A DNA stretch of 54,732 nt from Streptomyces blattellae (lineage in GTDB: Bacteria; Actinomycetota; Actinomycetes; Streptomycetales; Streptomycetaceae): positions 1-54,732 of the forward strand of contig NZ_WJBG01000139.1 of assembly GCF_009709555.1 (NCBI RefSeq). The letters run 5' to 3'. The notes below the pieces were generated by a model. The model saw only the letters and a program-made list of their open reading frames with translations. It searched no databases and had not been told where the DNA came from. The stretch's first letter is position 1, and each line of letters starts with the position of its first letter. Made by a program: the position numbers and the translations under genes. Of this stretch, positions 1 through 6,850 are shown one piece after another.

Positions 1-68
1 CCCCATACCACGACAACGAGGACCAAGACCCGAAGCCACGGCTTGTTTCCCGGCAAGCCCTTAACTGA
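1..68 (+). CDS. C-terminal tail of an upstream ORF (partial)
   Basis: An open frame enters from the left edge in frame 3 and stops with TGA at 66-68. Only about 21 residues are visible (starting PYHDNEDQDPKPR), acidic and then basic. Nothing identifies the family. Because the next 2.8 kb look like the end of an integrated element, a recombination or replication protein would fit the setting, but that is only an inference. Another frame is open to 108, so even the coding assignment is weak. Confidence 0.2.
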   Translation, partial: PYHDNEDQDPKPRLVSRQALN

Positions 69-104
69 ACGGCATTGGCTCAAGTGCCCTACTGCTACGC
101 CCTC

Positions 105-133
105 TTGACGTGGTCCGTCGGGCGAGTGAAGGT
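105..133 (+). promoter_or_regulatory. Possible promoter upstream of the DUF6879/XRE operon
   Basis: TTGACG at 105-110 and GAAGGT at 128-133 are separated by 17 bp and resemble a housekeeping promoter. The -10 is weak. The predicted start of transcription falls in or next to the GCAATC direct repeat at 137-152, where a bound repressor would block the promoter. No experimental support is possible from sequence. Confidence 0.35.
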
Positions 134-136
134 CGT

Positions 137-152
137 GCAATCAAGCGCAATC
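137..152. promoter_or_regulatory. Direct-repeat operator candidate, copy 1
   Basis: GCAATC occurs at 137-142 and again at 147-152, start-to-start 10 bp (about one helical turn). The same arrangement recurs at 1806-1821, upstream of the next gene group. Both copies fit GyGCAATCAmGyGCAATCG. The repeat lies 22 bp before the ATG at 174. Likely binder by proximity: the XRE protein encoded at 950-1798 (inference). Confidence 0.5.
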
Positions 153-173
153 GCATCGACGGAAGGGCACGGC

Positions 174-416
174 ATGCCGCTACGTTTCCTCGGGATCATC
201 CCGAACACGCCTGACACGGACTCGCCCACGATCTGGCTGGATGAGGACACGGGAGACCTGCTGATTCAGTCGTACAAGGCCACTGAGGCGGAGGTGAAGG
301 CGTGTCAAGAGATCGGCTCAATCCCCGGTCACTCCACTGACGTACCGGATCACGAGACGATCATCAGGCTTCCCAAGATCATGCTTCAGTACATCCCCCG
401 CCCCGACAGCGAGTAG
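174..416 (+). CDS. Small hypothetical protein preceding a DUF6879 gene
   Basis: Eighty amino acids, beginning MPLRFLGIIPNTPDTDSPTI. The ATG at 174 is preceded by a GGAAGGG ribosome site about 7 nt upstream; an upstream ATG at 75 would add 33 residues with no ribosome site and would swallow the promoter and repeat. Small proteins with this N-terminus are common in Streptomyces directly ahead of DUF6879 and XRE-DUF5753 genes, and that order holds here. It is soluble, acidic, without cysteines other than one near the middle, and has no signal peptide. Function is unknown; co-inheritance with the two following genes suggests a part in the same regulatory module. Confidence 0.75.
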   Translation: MPLRFLGIIPNTPDTDSPTIWLDEDTGDLLIQSYKATEAEVKACQEIGSIPGHSTDVPDHETIIRLPKIMLQYIPRPDSE

Positions 417-421
417 CAACG

Positions 422-937
422 ATGACGAACCCCGTGCTTGAGGGACTGGCGACCGCCCGTCACTCAGCCGTCCACCTGGAAATGCGCGACGCGTACCAGC
501 CGAACGACCCCGATTTCATCGCGTGGCAGAAAGGCAAGCGCCTTGACCCGACCGCAGACCGGTCGACATGGTGGCGCCCGTTTCTGGACGTAGTAGCCGA
601 GACGACAGCGCGTGGTGTCGAAATGAGGCGTGCCCGGATCGTTTCGGAACCAGTGACGGACTACATCAAGTACGAGTACGACGTGACGTTTCCGAATGTC
701 GTAGCGGGTGAGCTTGTGCGCTGGCTTCCCCGGCGTAAGGCAGCCGACATTGCGCTACCCGGAACCGACCTTTGGATGTTCGACGGTTCCTCAGTTCTGT
801 TCACCTACTTCTCTGGAATCGGGGAAGTGGTCGACCGGGAATGGTGCACCGAACCGGCCGTGGTCGAATTGGTCAGCAGCGCGTTCGAAACGGTCTGGGA
901 GCGGGCCACGCCTCACGAGGAGTACAAGCCGGTCTGA
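422..937 (+). CDS. DUF6879 family protein
   Basis: 171 residues, starting ATG at 422, six bases after the previous stop, so translation is probably coupled. The body (residues about 10-165) has the family pattern: an FIAWQKGK segment, WWRPFLDVVAE, VEMRRARIVSEPVTDYIKYE and a C-terminal DLWMFDGSSVLF. DUF6879 proteins of Streptomyces are nearly always next to XRE-DUF5753 regulators, as here, but their biochemical role is not known. No membrane segment or catalytic motif is visible. Third codon positions are less GC-rich than in the core genes of this window, consistent with an acquired segment. Confidence 0.85.
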   Translation: MTNPVLEGLATARHSAVHLEMRDAYQPNDPDFIAWQKGKRLDPTADRSTWWRPFLDVVAETTARGVEMRRARIVSEPVTDYIKYEYDVTFPNVVAGELVRWLPRRKAADIALPGTDLWMFDGSSVLFTYFSGIGEVVDREWCTEPAVVELVSSAFETVWERATPHEEYKPV

Positions 938-949
938 CCGGTCCGAGCC

Positions 950-1798
950 ATGCCCGTATCAGGATCATCAAGCGTTCAGGCAGCCCGGCAAGTCCTCGCC
1001 GATCGTCTTCGGGAGATCTGCAAGGACGCCGGGTTGGACGGTAAGGATCTCGCTGCCGCGTGCGGTTGGCATCCGTCCAAGGTGTCTCGGATATCTACCG
1101 CGAAAACCGCGCCATCCGCTGACGACATTCGGGCCTGGTGCAGCGCGTGCGGCGCAGAAAACGAGACGGAAGACCTGATTGCCTCGCTGCGGGCCGTAGA
1201 AGGCATGTGGGTGGAATGGCGCCGGATGGAGCGCGCGGGGCTCCGAAAAGCGCAGGAAGCCCGCTTGCCGCTGTACGAGCGAACGCGCTGGTTCCGCGCA
1301 TACTCACCGGGTCTCGTCCCTGGGTTGCTTCAAACGTACGGCTACACCGAGGACGTATTGCGCGCTGTGCAGCGACGACGGGTTGAGATTGACGACGTGG
1401 CCGATGCTGTCGCAGCGCGTATGGAACGTCAGCGAGTGCTGTACGAGGGTCACCGCCGTTTCGCATTCCTGATTGAGGAGTCCGTTCTAAGGAATGCGTT
1501 AGGCGAGCCGGAAACGCAGCAAGAACAGCTTGAGCACTTGTTCACAGTTGGCTCGCTGCCCAATGTCAGCTTGGGTGTAGTGCCTACGCGGCTCAGCCGT
1601 TCTCGGATGCCCGTTGAAGGGTTCTGGATTTACGACACGACCCAAGTCAATGTTGAATTGGTGTCTGGCTACCTGACGATCACTCAGCCCCGAGAGGTGG
1701 CCGCGTACGCCGACACGTTCGCCATGCTGGCCGACGTGGCGGTCTACGGCCCCAAGGCCCGTGCGCTGATCACCAGGGCCCTTGAATCGCTCGGGTAA
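950..1798 (+). CDS. XRE-type HTH regulator with DUF5753 domain
   Basis: 282 residues. The N-terminal HTH (residues about 8-65) includes a short helix region around GKDLAAACGWHPSKVSRIST. From about residue 90 the DUF5753 part follows (YSPGLVPGLLQTYGYTEDVL, then VLYEGHRRFAFLIEESVLRN). DUF5753 proteins of Streptomyces include the developmental repressor WhiJ; their ligand is mostly unknown. Start ATG at 950 follows DUF6879 by 12 bp with no strong ribosome site, so coupling is likely. Probable target: the GCAATC double repeats at 137-152 and 1806-1821, which bracket this operon (inference). Confidence 0.9.
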   Translation: MPVSGSSSVQAARQVLADRLREICKDAGLDGKDLAAACGWHPSKVSRISTAKTAPSADDIRAWCSACGAENETEDLIASLRAVEGMWVEWRRMERAGLRKAQEARLPLYERTRWFRAYSPGLVPGLLQTYGYTEDVLRAVQRRRVEIDDVADAVAARMERQRVLYEGHRRFAFLIEESVLRNALGEPETQQEQLEHLFTVGSLPNVSLGVVPTRLSRSRMPVEGFWIYDTTQVNVELVSGYLTITQPREVAAYADTFAMLADVAVYGPKARALITRALESLG

Positions 1799-1805
1799 TC
1801 CGCGC

Positions 1806-1821
1806 GCAATCACGTGCAATC
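1806..1821. promoter_or_regulatory. Direct-repeat operator candidate, copy 2
   Basis: GCAATC at 1806-1811 and 1816-1821, same 10-bp spacing and near-identical linker as the copy at 137-152. It lies just past the stop of the XRE gene and about 70 bp ahead of the next ATG (1889), within the likely promoter region. A TAGCGT at 1849-1854 could be a -10 box. Confidence 0.5.
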
Positions 1822-1888
1822 GGCTGTGAGTTGGGGTTCCACCGTTCCTAGCGTGGTTGCCATCGGATCACGTGAGGGGACAGCGAGC

Positions 1889-2242
1889 ATGACCATGGGC
1901 GCGAATGAGAGAACAGCATCGGTGAGCAGGCTCCGACTCCTGCCCTGGTCGAACGACACGGGGAAGCCGTGTTTTCTCAGCAGCGACAGCGGGTCACCGC
2001 TTGCCCGGCTGGCCGACGAGATGGAACGGGTCCAACTGGCCATGGGCGCAGAGGTACTTGGGCATGCGCGCAAGGTGCTGGAAGACCCGTTGGCCGGACA
2101 CGCGGAAGTCAGGTACGCCGGGGTTCGTCTCGCCGAGTGCCTTGCCGACGCGTTGAGGGTCGCTGAGTCGCGCGGGATGCGCCTGCCCGTGCCGGACGGC
2201 GACGAGGACGACAGCGAGAGCCCCGCTGAGGCGTCCGCATGA
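1889..2242 (+). CDS. Hypothetical protein of the element
   Basis: 117 residues from ATG 1889 (GAGGGGA about 9 nt upstream); a second ATG sits two codons further. The protein has a polar N-terminus, then a helical stretch (LARLADEMERVQLAMGAEVL, and GVRLAECLADALRVAESRG) and an acidic tail. No known domain is recognised. Its stop overlaps the ATG of the next gene (ATGA at 2239-2242), so the two are translationally coupled. Codon use is less GC3-rich than the core. It belongs to the accessory segment left of the oxidoreductase junction. Confidence 0.7.
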   Translation: MTMGANERTASVSRLRLLPWSNDTGKPCFLSSDSGSPLARLADEMERVQLAMGAEVLGHARKVLEDPLAGHAEVRYAGVRLAECLADALRVAESRGMRLPVPDGDEDDSESPAEASA

Positions 2243-2466
2243 GCCGCAGTGTCCTGCGTTTCGTGAACCACACCATCACGCACGTGTCGGAAGGCGGATG
2301 GATCTTCGAAGCGTTCTGCGCGTCCGGCGGATGTGAGGAAACGTCCGGCCCGCAGAGTGAGCAGAACACGGCGCAGGATTGGGCACTTCGGCATACGGGA
2401 CGCACCGGTCATGATCTCTTCCGTCGTGTCGTCACGGACCATGCCCGCGTGATGCGGCAGGAGTAG
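2239..2466 (+). CDS. DUF7848 family small protein
   Basis: 75 residues, beginning MSRSVLRFVNHTITHVSE. Two cysteines in CASGGCEETS and a C-terminal NTAQDWALRHTGRTGHDLF stretch match the small Streptomyces DUF7848 family, in which a CxxxC pair precedes a W(A)xxH segment and may bind zinc. The start overlaps the previous stop by four bases. Family members are often found in phage- or element-derived regions; function is unknown. It ends ten bases before the oxidoreductase start. Confidence 0.75.
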   Translation: MSRSVLRFVNHTITHVSEGGWIFEAFCASGGCEETSGPQSEQNTAQDWALRHTGRTGHDLFRRVVTDHARVMRQE

Positions 2467-2476
2467 CGTCGGCCGC

Positions 2477-3496
2477 ATGAAGGCAGTCACCATCACACAG
2501 CCCGGCGGCCCCGAAGTGCTCAAGTGGGCGGACGTGCCGGACCCCGTGCCCCATGACGGGGAAGTCCTCATTGACGTAGCGGCAAGCGCCGTGAACCGTG
2601 CTGACATCCTCCAGCGGCAAGGCTTCTACGACCCGCCCCCTGGTACCTCTCCGTACCCCGGCTTGGAGTGCTCCGGCCGGATCGCTGCTCTTGGCCCCGG
2701 TGTCTCGGGTTGGGCTGTGGGAGACGAGGTCTGCGCGCTGCTGACCGGTGGCGGGTACGCCGAGAAGGTCACCGCTCCCGCTGGTCAGCTGCTCCCCATC
2801 CCCAAGGGCGTAGGCCTGGTGACCGCCGCAGCGCTCCCCGAAGCCGTCTGTACGGTCTGGTCCAACCTCTTCGGGTTTGGTGGGGGAGACTTCACAAGCT
2901 CCAACGTCTTCATGATCGCGCACCTGCGTCCCGGCGAGACCCTCCTCGTGCACGGCGGCTCCAGCGGCGTCGGCACCATGGCGATCCAGCTCGCCAAGGC
3001 CGTAGGCGCCAAGGTCGCGGTCACCGCGGGCACCGAGGAGAAGCTGCGGCGCTGTGCCGAGCTGGGCGCGGACATCCTGGTCAACTACCGCGAGCAGGAC
3101 TTCGTCGAGGAGGTCAGGAAGGCCACCGACGGCTCGGGCGCCGACGTCATCCTCGACAACATGGGCGCCAAGTACCTCGACCGCAACGTCCAGGCCCTCG
3201 CCGTCAACGGCCGGCTCGCGATCATCGGCATGCAGGGCGGGATCAAGGGTGAGCTGAACATCGCCGCCCTGCTGGGCAAGCGCGCCGCGATCAGCGCGAC
3301 CTCGCTGCGGGCCCGCCCGCTCAGCGAGAAGGCGGCGATCGTCGCTGCCGTTCGCGAACACGTCTGGCCGCTGATCGACGCCGGCCACGTCCGTCCGGTC
3401 GTCGACCGCAAGCTGCCCATGAGCGACGCGGCCGGCGCCCACCGGGTGGTCGAGGAGAGCGGCCACGTCGGAAAGGTGCTGCTGGTCGTGGAGTAG
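2477..3496 (+). CDS. NAD(P)H quinone oxidoreductase (MDR family), hybrid 5' part
   Basis: 339 residues. GroES-like half (residues about 1-140: PGTSPYPGLECSGRI, VGDEVCALL) and Rossmann half with nucleotide motif HGGSSGVG (about 155-162), then DGSGADVILDNMG. Family members are normally about 326 residues; the excess is a 13-residue insert (about 131-143, LFGFGGGDFTSSN) between WSN and VFM, where homologues read continuously. Before the insert roughly one codon in four to five ends in A or T; after it almost none do. I infer that codons 1 to about 142 were supplied by an integrated element and that the 3' part is chromosomal. The enzyme reduces quinones or enones using NADPH and may still work, because the insert lies in a loop before the Rossmann fold. 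Confidence 0.9.
   Translation: MKAVTITQPGGPEVLKWADVPDPVPHDGEVLIDVAASAVNRADILQRQGFYDPPPGTSPYPGLECSGRIAALGPGVSGWAVGDEVCALLTGGGYAEKVTAPAGQLLPIPKGVGLVTAAALPEAVCTVWSNLFGFGGGDFTSSNVFMIAHLRPGETLLVHGGSSGVGTMAIQLAKAVGAKVAVTAGTEEKLRRCAELGADILVNYREQDFVEEVRKATDGSGADVILDNMGAKYLDRNVQALAVNGRLAIIGMQGGIKGELNIAALLGKRAAISATSLRARPLSEKAAIVAAVREHVWPLIDAGHVRPVVDRKLPMSDAAGAHRVVEESGHVGKVLLVVE
2861..2911. other. Putative attachment-site junction (attR-like) inside the oxidoreductase gene
   Basis: TCCAACCTCTTC at 2861-2872 and TCCAACGTCTTC at 2900-2911 are an 11/12 direct repeat exactly 39 bp apart. They bracket the in-frame insertion, and codon bias changes here. This fits a site-specific recombination joint in which the element carries a copy of the gene's 5' part plus its own half-site, followed by the chromosomal half-site. 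A simple 39-bp insertion is the alternative, but it would not explain the codon change. No integrase is in the window; it would lie to the left. Confidence 0.5.
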
Positions 3497-3530
3497 GACC
3501 GGCACACCGGACCGGCACACCGGACCGGCT

Positions 3531-4019
3531 CTACCCCCGCCGCAGTCGCAGCGCGAGCAGGCCGAGCCCCAGCCCGAGCCCGATCAGGACCAGCCCGCTG
3601 CCGAGCGGCAGGATCCGCAGCACGGGCTCGGCGGGGCTCTCGGCCTTCGCGACGGCCTGTTTCCCCGGACGCGACGGCGTGGAGGGCGGGGCGGTGGATT
3701 CCGGGGGCTGCTGAGGCTGCCGGGTCGCTCGTGGCGCCTCCTCCACCGGCTCCGCCGCGCCCTGCCGCCCCGGCCGCTCCCGCCCCTCACCGGCCCGGCT
3801 CCCGGCCCGGGACGGCCCGCCGGAGGGCGCGGGCGATGCCGAGGGCACGGCGGAGGCGCTGACCTGGATGTCGTACGACGGGACAGCCCCGTGCGCCCAG
3901 ACAGTCCCGTACGACGGGACAGCCCCGTACGCCCAGACCGTCCCGAACGGCAGCAGGGCTGCCCCTGCCACCACCACCCTCGCCACCAGCCCCGGACGTA
4001 CGCGCCACCACGGAGTCAC
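3531..4019 (-). CDS. Proline-rich, membrane-anchored hypothetical protein
   Basis: Read from GTG at 4019 (GTGAGG about 8 nt upstream on this strand), 162 residues; an upstream start at 4088 would add 23 residues. Layout: basic N-terminus, hydrophobic segment (about residues 9-28, VARVVVAGAALLPF) that could be a signal peptide or anchor, a repeated WAxGAVPSY motif, a long Pro/Ser/Arg-rich extracellular stretch, a C-terminal membrane span (LGSGLVLIGLGLGLGLLALR) and a short RLRRG tail. This is the pattern of an actinobacterial cell-surface protein. No enzymatic domain. It is divergent from bpa across about 140 bp. Confidence 0.6.
   Translation of the reverse strand: MTPWWRVRPGLVARVVVAGAALLPFGTVWAYGAVPSYGTVWAHGAVPSYDIQVSASAVPSASPAPSGGPSRAGSRAGEGRERPGRQGAAEPVEEAPRATRQPQQPPESTAPPSTPSRPGKQAVAKAESPAEPVLRILPLGSGLVLIGLGLGLGLLALRLRRG
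3874..3945. repeat. 36-bp tandem repeat (2 copies) inside the membrane-protein gene
   Basis: Units 3874-3909 and 3910-3945 differ at only two or three positions and encode the duplicated motif TVWAxGAVPSY on the minus strand. In-frame copy-number change would lengthen the surface stretch by 12 residues. Confidence 0.75.
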
Positions 4020-4160
4020 GGAACAAGCCTCACATCTCCGTACTTTTCCGGCACTCCGGGTTCCGCCGACGGGCCGAAGCCGGCGCATCGGAAAACGGTG
4101 GATCGGCTGTCACCGGGGGCACCCCGGTGATGAGGTGTACGGGTGCGAGAGAATGGCGGC

Positions 4161-4706
4161 ATGGAGATGCCGAGGAACGAAAGGTCGCCGGAGAACCCGC
4201 AGATCCTGGTCGTGGGCCAGGACGGCATGGCGCTCACAGGCGGCGACGGAGACGAGGACTCCCGCGAGATCCCGGTGACCGAGCAGGTCGAGCAGCCGGC
4301 GAAGGTCATGCGGATCGGCAGCATGATCAAGCAGCTTCTGGAGGAGGTGCGCGCCGCACCTCTCGACGAGGCCAGCCGGGTCCGGCTCAAGGAGATCCAC
4401 GCGAGCTCGGTCAAGGAGCTGGAGGACGGCCTGGCGCCCGAGCTCGTCGAGGAGCTGGAGCGGCTCTCCCTGCCCTTCACGGACGAGGTGACTCCCTCCG
4501 ACGCGGAACTGCGGATCGCGCAGGCCCAGTTGGTCGGCTGGCTGGAAGGCCTCTTCCACGGGATCCAGACCACCCTGTTCGCCCAGCAGATGGCCGCGCG
4601 CGCCCAGCTGGAGCAGATGCGCCGCGCCCTCCCACCGGGCGTCGGCGGCCACGAACCGGGCGAGGACGGCCATACGGGCGCCCGTTCGGGGGGACCGTAC
4701 TTGTAA
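4161..4706 (+). CDS. bpa: Bacterial proteasome activator Bpa
   Basis: 181 residues from ATG 4161; a GTG at 4143 would add six. The core (about 45-165) carries the Bpa signature EQPAKVMRIGSMIKQLLEEV, LDEASRVRLKEIH, LAPELVEELERL and the long helix SDAELRIAQAQLVGWLEGLF followed by FAQQMAARAQLEQM. Bpa forms a dodecameric ring that docks on the 20S proteasome alpha-ring without ATP and feeds it substrates. Docking uses the C-terminal GQYL-type tail; here it is GPYL, which as I recall is usual in Streptomyces. Proteasome genes themselves are not in the window. No clear ribosome site precedes ATG 4161, so it may be leaderless. Followed by a hairpin at 4748-4774. Confidence 0.95.
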   Translation: MEMPRNERSPENPQILVVGQDGMALTGGDGDEDSREIPVTEQVEQPAKVMRIGSMIKQLLEEVRAAPLDEASRVRLKEIHASSVKELEDGLAPELVEELERLSLPFTDEVTPSDAELRIAQAQLVGWLEGLFHGIQTTLFAQQMAARAQLEQMRRALPPGVGGHEPGEDGHTGARSGGPYL

Positions 4707-4747
4707 TCCCGCGATTGATCCCGCGATGTGCACCTCATGCACGAAGA

Positions 4748-4774
4748 GCCCGGTGGCACACGGCTGCCGGGCCC
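4748..4774. terminator. Hairpin between convergent bpa and kinase genes
   Basis: GCCCGG (4748-4753) pairs with CCGGGC (4767-4772), with partial pairing inward; a short T run follows on the + strand. It lies between the bpa stop and the end of the convergent kinase gene, so it may serve both. Confidence 0.5.
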
Positions 4775-4798
4775 TTTCACCTCGTGGGGATCACTCCG

Positions 4799-6475
4799 TC
4801 ACTGCGGATTTCCCGTGGAGACCTGGAACACCATCTCCGGCGGGTCGTCCGGGTCGAAGTCCGTCCGTGTCTCGGGAGCCTGCCGCATGATCGTGCCCTC
4901 GCCGTAGGTGTTCTCGTTGATGTCGACCTTCGTGTACCCCCACCCGGCGGCCTTGAGGCACTCGACGACCGACGGCCAGTACTTGAACGTCAGGTTCGGC
5001 ATCTGCACCTTTTCGGGGTCGTAGTACGACTCCCGCGGCTCGGTGCACTCGGTCGTCTCGACCGTCTTGGTGCTGTCGCCTTCCCGGTACCCCGCGGCGT
5101 TCGTCGCCGACGCCGTGGCGGATGAGCCGCCGCTGCCGCCCGCGTCGTCGCCGCCGCTGTCGCCGCCGTTCAGCGTCAGGGCCGCGATGAGGCCGCCGGC
5201 CGCCACGACGGACACGACGGCCGAGCCGATGACGACGACCGGCCGGTTGTTCCTGCCGCCGCCCGAAGCGGCCTGCGGCTGCGGCGACATGGTGTACGGC
5301 GGTGGGGCCGAGTGGCCCGGCTGCGGGGAGTACGCCGCAGGCGGCGGCGGGGTCGGGTAGCCGGGGTGCTGCGGGTGGCCGTAGCCGTACGCCGGTGGGG
5401 GCATCGCCGGCGGCGGGGTGCTGTACGGGTTCGGGGCCGAGGGCTGCTGGTACGGCGTCTGGACCGGGGCGGGCGGCGGGGGCGCCTGGCCGATCGGCGG
5501 GAACACCGAGGCGCCGACACCCTGGCCGCTCTGCGGCTGGGCGCCCGGCACGATGCTCGGCGGGGCCGCCTGGCAGGACGCGGCCACGCGCAGGCACTCG
5601 TCGCGCATGGACTCGGCGCTGGGGAAACGCTCATTAGGGTTCTTCTTCAGCGCGCGGGCGACCAGCGCGTCCACGGCCGGCTGCAGGGCACGGTTGACCG
5701 AGGACGGAGCCACCGGCTCCTCCTGCACATGTGTGTACGCGATGGCCAGCGGTGAGTCCGCGTCGAACGGCAGCCGCCCGGTGACCAGTTGGAACAGCAT
5801 GATGCCGACCGAGTAGAGATCGGAGCGGGCGTCCACGGACCGGCCCAGCGCCTGTTCCGGCGAGAGGTACTGCGGGGTGCCGACGACCATGCCGGTCTGT
5901 GTCATCGACGTCACGCCGGACTGCATGGCGCGCGCGATGCCGAAGTCCATGACCTTGATGACGCCGCGCTTGCTCATCATCACGTTGCCCGGCTTGATGT
6001 CGCGGTGGACCAGCCCCATCTCATGGCTGATCTCCAGCGCCGCCAGCACGTCCGAGGTGATCGTCAGCGCCTTGTCCGCGGGCATCGCGCCGAACTGCCG
6101 TACGTCCTCGGCGAAGACCGAGCTGAGCGGGCGGCCCTCGATGTACTCCATGACGATGTACGGCGTCGGCGTGCCGTCGCCCGCGTCGGCGCCGCCGTCG
6201 GACAGCGTGTCCTCGCCGGTGTCGAAGACCGAGACGATGTTGTTGTGCGTGAGCTTCGCCACGGTTTGGGCCTCACGGCGGAAGCGCTCCCGGAACGCCT
6301 GCTCGCGGCCCAGCTCGGTGTGCAGCATCTTGACCGCGACCTGCCGGTCGAGCACGGAGTCGTACGCGAGGTGCACCGAGGCCATGCCGCCTGTGCCGAG
6401 CAGGTCGCGCAGCTGATAGCGGCCGCCGGCCAGCGCCCGCCCCGCATGCCGGCCCTGTGCGCCGTCCTGGCTCAT
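4799..6475 (-). CDS. PASTA-domain Ser/Thr protein kinase (PknB type)
   Basis: 558 residues from ATG at 6475, chosen for the GGGGGAC ribosome site about 9 nt upstream; a longer frame reaches 6601. Kinase domain residues about 20-280: glycine loop LGTGGMASV, ATP lysine K49 in VAVKML, catalytic HRDIKPGN with D158, DFG with D176, activation loop SGVTSMTQTGMVVGTPQYLS. Then a Pro/Gln/Tyr-rich linker, a single membrane span (VVVIGSAVVSVVAAGGLIAA) and one extracellular PASTA-like repeat near the C-terminus (VQMPNLTFKYWPSVVECLKA). PASTA kinases sense peptidoglycan fragments or lipid II and phosphorylate division and cell-wall proteins. It is divergent from a second kinase, a pairing conserved in Streptomyces. 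Confidence 0.93.
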   Translation of the reverse strand: MSQDGAQGRHAGRALAGGRYQLRDLLGTGGMASVHLAYDSVLDRQVAVKMLHTELGREQAFRERFRREAQTVAKLTHNNIVSVFDTGEDTLSDGGADAGDGTPTPYIVMEYIEGRPLSSVFAEDVRQFGAMPADKALTITSDVLAALEISHEMGLVHRDIKPGNVMMSKRGVIKVMDFGIARAMQSGVTSMTQTGMVVGTPQYLSPEQALGRSVDARSDLYSVGIMLFQLVTGRLPFDADSPLAIAYTHVQEEPVAPSSVNRALQPAVDALVARALKKNPNERFPSAESMRDECLRVAASCQAAPPSIVPGAQPQSGQGVGASVFPPIGQAPPPPAPVQTPYQQPSAPNPYSTPPPAMPPPAYGYGHPQHPGYPTPPPPAAYSPQPGHSAPPPYTMSPQPQAASGGGRNNRPVVVIGSAVVSVVAAGGLIAALTLNGGDSGGDDAGGSGGSSATASATNAAGYREGDSTKTVETTECTEPRESYYDPEKVQMPNLTFKYWPSVVECLKAAGWGYTKVDINENTYGEGTIMRQAPETRTDFDPDDPPEMVFQVSTGNPQ

Positions 6476-6850
6476 GTTCCGCGTCCCCCATCGGCCGTTC
6501 CGCTCGGCTGTGCTGCTCGGCTGTGCTGCGTCCCCCATCGGCGCCGACGGCCCGAAGTCAGTGATCCAAGGTCCTCTTCCGGCCAAGTCTGCCCGCGGCA
6601 CTGACAGGTCAAGCGCGGTGCCCGTTCCGTGTCCGTACGCGAAAGAAGCGTCGCGGAAGCGTTACGGCGGCCGTACCGCCGGTACACAGAACTTGCACGA
6701 CACCGTGGGGTACGGGTTTCATGGCCGGTCCGTCTCATGCCGGTCCGGGGGTCCGTACCGGAACGGAGGCTTGCGCGGAGGCTGTAGCGTGGCCGACGGA
6801 GACCGTAACAACACCGCGCGCACCGCGGGCAGAAACGACGGCGAGGACTG
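6476..6850. promoter_or_regulatory. Intergenic region between the divergent kinase genes
   Basis: 375 bp with no supported gene. It must hold both promoters. A near-perfect tandem copy of CTCGGCTGTGCTG lies around 6508-6530, CGTCCCCCATCGG occurs twice about 48 bp apart (near 6483 and 6531), and an inverted-repeat-rich stretch lies around 6660-6700 (ACGGCGGCCGTACCGCCGG). I could not settle on -35/-10 boxes. Confidence 0.4.

Noticed and set aside
950..1798. XRE regulator as part of a toxin-antitoxin pair
   Set aside because: Neither neighbour shows a toxin fold. The DUF6879 plus DUF5753 pairing is the common Streptomyces regulatory arrangement.
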